A stretch of 6,525 bases of DNA from JAQVXR01 sp050945755 (GTDB lineage Bacteria > Bacillota > Dehalobacteriia > Dehalobacteriales > Dehalobacteriaceae), in the NCBI GenBank assembly GCA_050945755.1, contig JBMNTN010000089.1, positions 1-6,525 on the forward strand. Direction: 5' to 3'. The translations under genes were made by a program, and so were the position numbers. The notes beneath the pieces are model-generated. The model saw nothing but the letters and a program-made list of their open reading frames with translations, had not been told where the DNA came from and ran no database searches. This document shows, piece by piece, positions 6,011 through 6,525 of the stretch. The stretch's first letter is position 1, and each line of letters opens with the position of its first letter.

Positions 6011-6525
6011 TTAGTTTATGTTGGTTACGATGATAAACAACTCAACTTCGTCTTTCTCACCAACGTAAACAATGTAGTCTCCCTTACTGATAGTTCTGAT
6101 GCTGCTACCGTATTCCGGATCATCACCATCAGCAAAGTAATCAGTGTAATCATAAATCACAGCGTCTTCATCAGCATAGAGCCATTGACCGTTCACTTTC
6201 ACGGCATTTTCGCCTCTGTCAACATCCTGAACTTCATAATAGACATTATCCACTACTGGTAATTGATAAACTTCATCGCCAACAGCTGCTTTACCAGCTA
6301 AATTGTTATTTTGAGGATCGAATACCATGGTGCCGGAGAATTTACTGCTGGAGATAGAGTAGTCATAAATGGCATTTTCAACATAGTTATCAGCTTGGTT
6401 CTTTAATTCATAGTTCTGCTCATCTCCGACAACATCGATCTCTACCCATTTGTCACCGGCCTTTTTATAATTGCTCAGGACTAAGGCATAGTCAGCAGTG
6501 CTGCCGGAAATAACTGCTTGATTCA
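6011..6525 (-). CDS. C-terminal part of an acidic, probably S-layer or secreted surface protein (partial)
   Basis: The reading frame is open from the TAA at 6011-6013 to the right edge, giving 170 residues of a longer protein whose start is outside the window. The ATG at 6328 is internal, because the frame continues upstream with matching composition. The visible part is rich in Asp, Glu, Asn and Tyr, lacks Cys, and is built of alternating beta-type strands (DKWVEIDVVGDEQNYEL, DYIVYVGEKDEVELFIIV), typical of structural surface proteins rather than enzymes. Its last 25 or so residues, from ISKGDYIVYVGE to IIVTNIN, resemble the end of the adjacent SLH protein (INEGDTVVVVGE to IIVTATIR). This suggests a related module and perhaps SLH domains in the missing N-terminal part. 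A strong terminator follows, so it is transcribed separately. Confidence 0.85.
   Translation of the reverse strand, partial: NQAVISGSTADYALVLSNYKKAGDKWVEIDVVGDEQNYELKNQADNYVENAIYDYSISSSKFSGTMVFDPQNNNLAGKAAVGDEVYQLPVVDNVYYEVQDVDRGENAVKVNGQWLYADEDAVIYDYTDYFADGDDPEYGSSIRTISKGDYIVYVGEKDEVELFIIVTNIN

Noticed and set aside
6011..6328. Separate 105-residue gene starting at the ATG at 6328
   Set aside because: The same frame is open all the way to the window edge with continuous composition, and there is no ribosome binding site before this ATG. It is an internal methionine of a larger protein.

Overview
This 6.5-kb window is densely coded entirely on the minus strand, so it reads right to left. It most likely comes from a Gram-positive-lineage (Firmicutes/Clostridia-type) bacterium with an S-layer. 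The support is three SLH domains in one secreted protein, strong AGGAGG-type ribosome binding sites, a lipoprotein-type signal on the efflux adaptor, and short U-tailed intrinsic terminators. Genus cannot be assigned from the sequence alone. An RND pump with an adaptor, plus a third signal-bearing gene that is cut off, leaves open whether the envelope has one membrane or two.

Layout in the direction of transcription. (1) 6525-6011: the C-terminal end of an acidic, probably secreted or S-layer protein whose start lies outside the window, closed by a hairpin terminator at 5965-5995. (2) 5856-4528: a complete 442-residue protein with a signal peptide, three SLH domains and about 220 residues of repeated beta-rich modules, closed by a terminator at 4495-4520. 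(3) 4425-4341: a control region with a consensus-like sigma-A promoter abutting a 40-bp near-perfect palindrome of TetR-operator type, followed by a second small palindrome. (4) 4276-3188: a lipoprotein membrane-fusion (periplasmic adaptor) subunit. (5) 3181-44: a 1045-residue RND/HAE1-type efflux permease. (6) 47-1: the first 15 codons of a further secreted or membrane protein, overlapping the permease by ATGA.

Genes 4-6 form one translationally coupled efflux operon. The adaptor and permease are 6 bp apart, and the permease and third gene overlap by 4 bp. The operon is probably repressed by a TetR-family regulator not encoded in the window, and the third gene sits where a TolC-type outer-membrane channel usually lies. 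Genes 1 and 2 are separate terminator-bounded cell-surface genes whose C-terminal ends look related.

I see no evidence for an undescribed system. The points most worth following up are the operator/promoter architecture, the non-canonical proton-relay residues of the pump, the identity of the truncated third gene, and the C-terminal module shared by the two surface proteins. There are no RNA genes, mobile elements, CRISPR arrays or pseudogenes that I can support.
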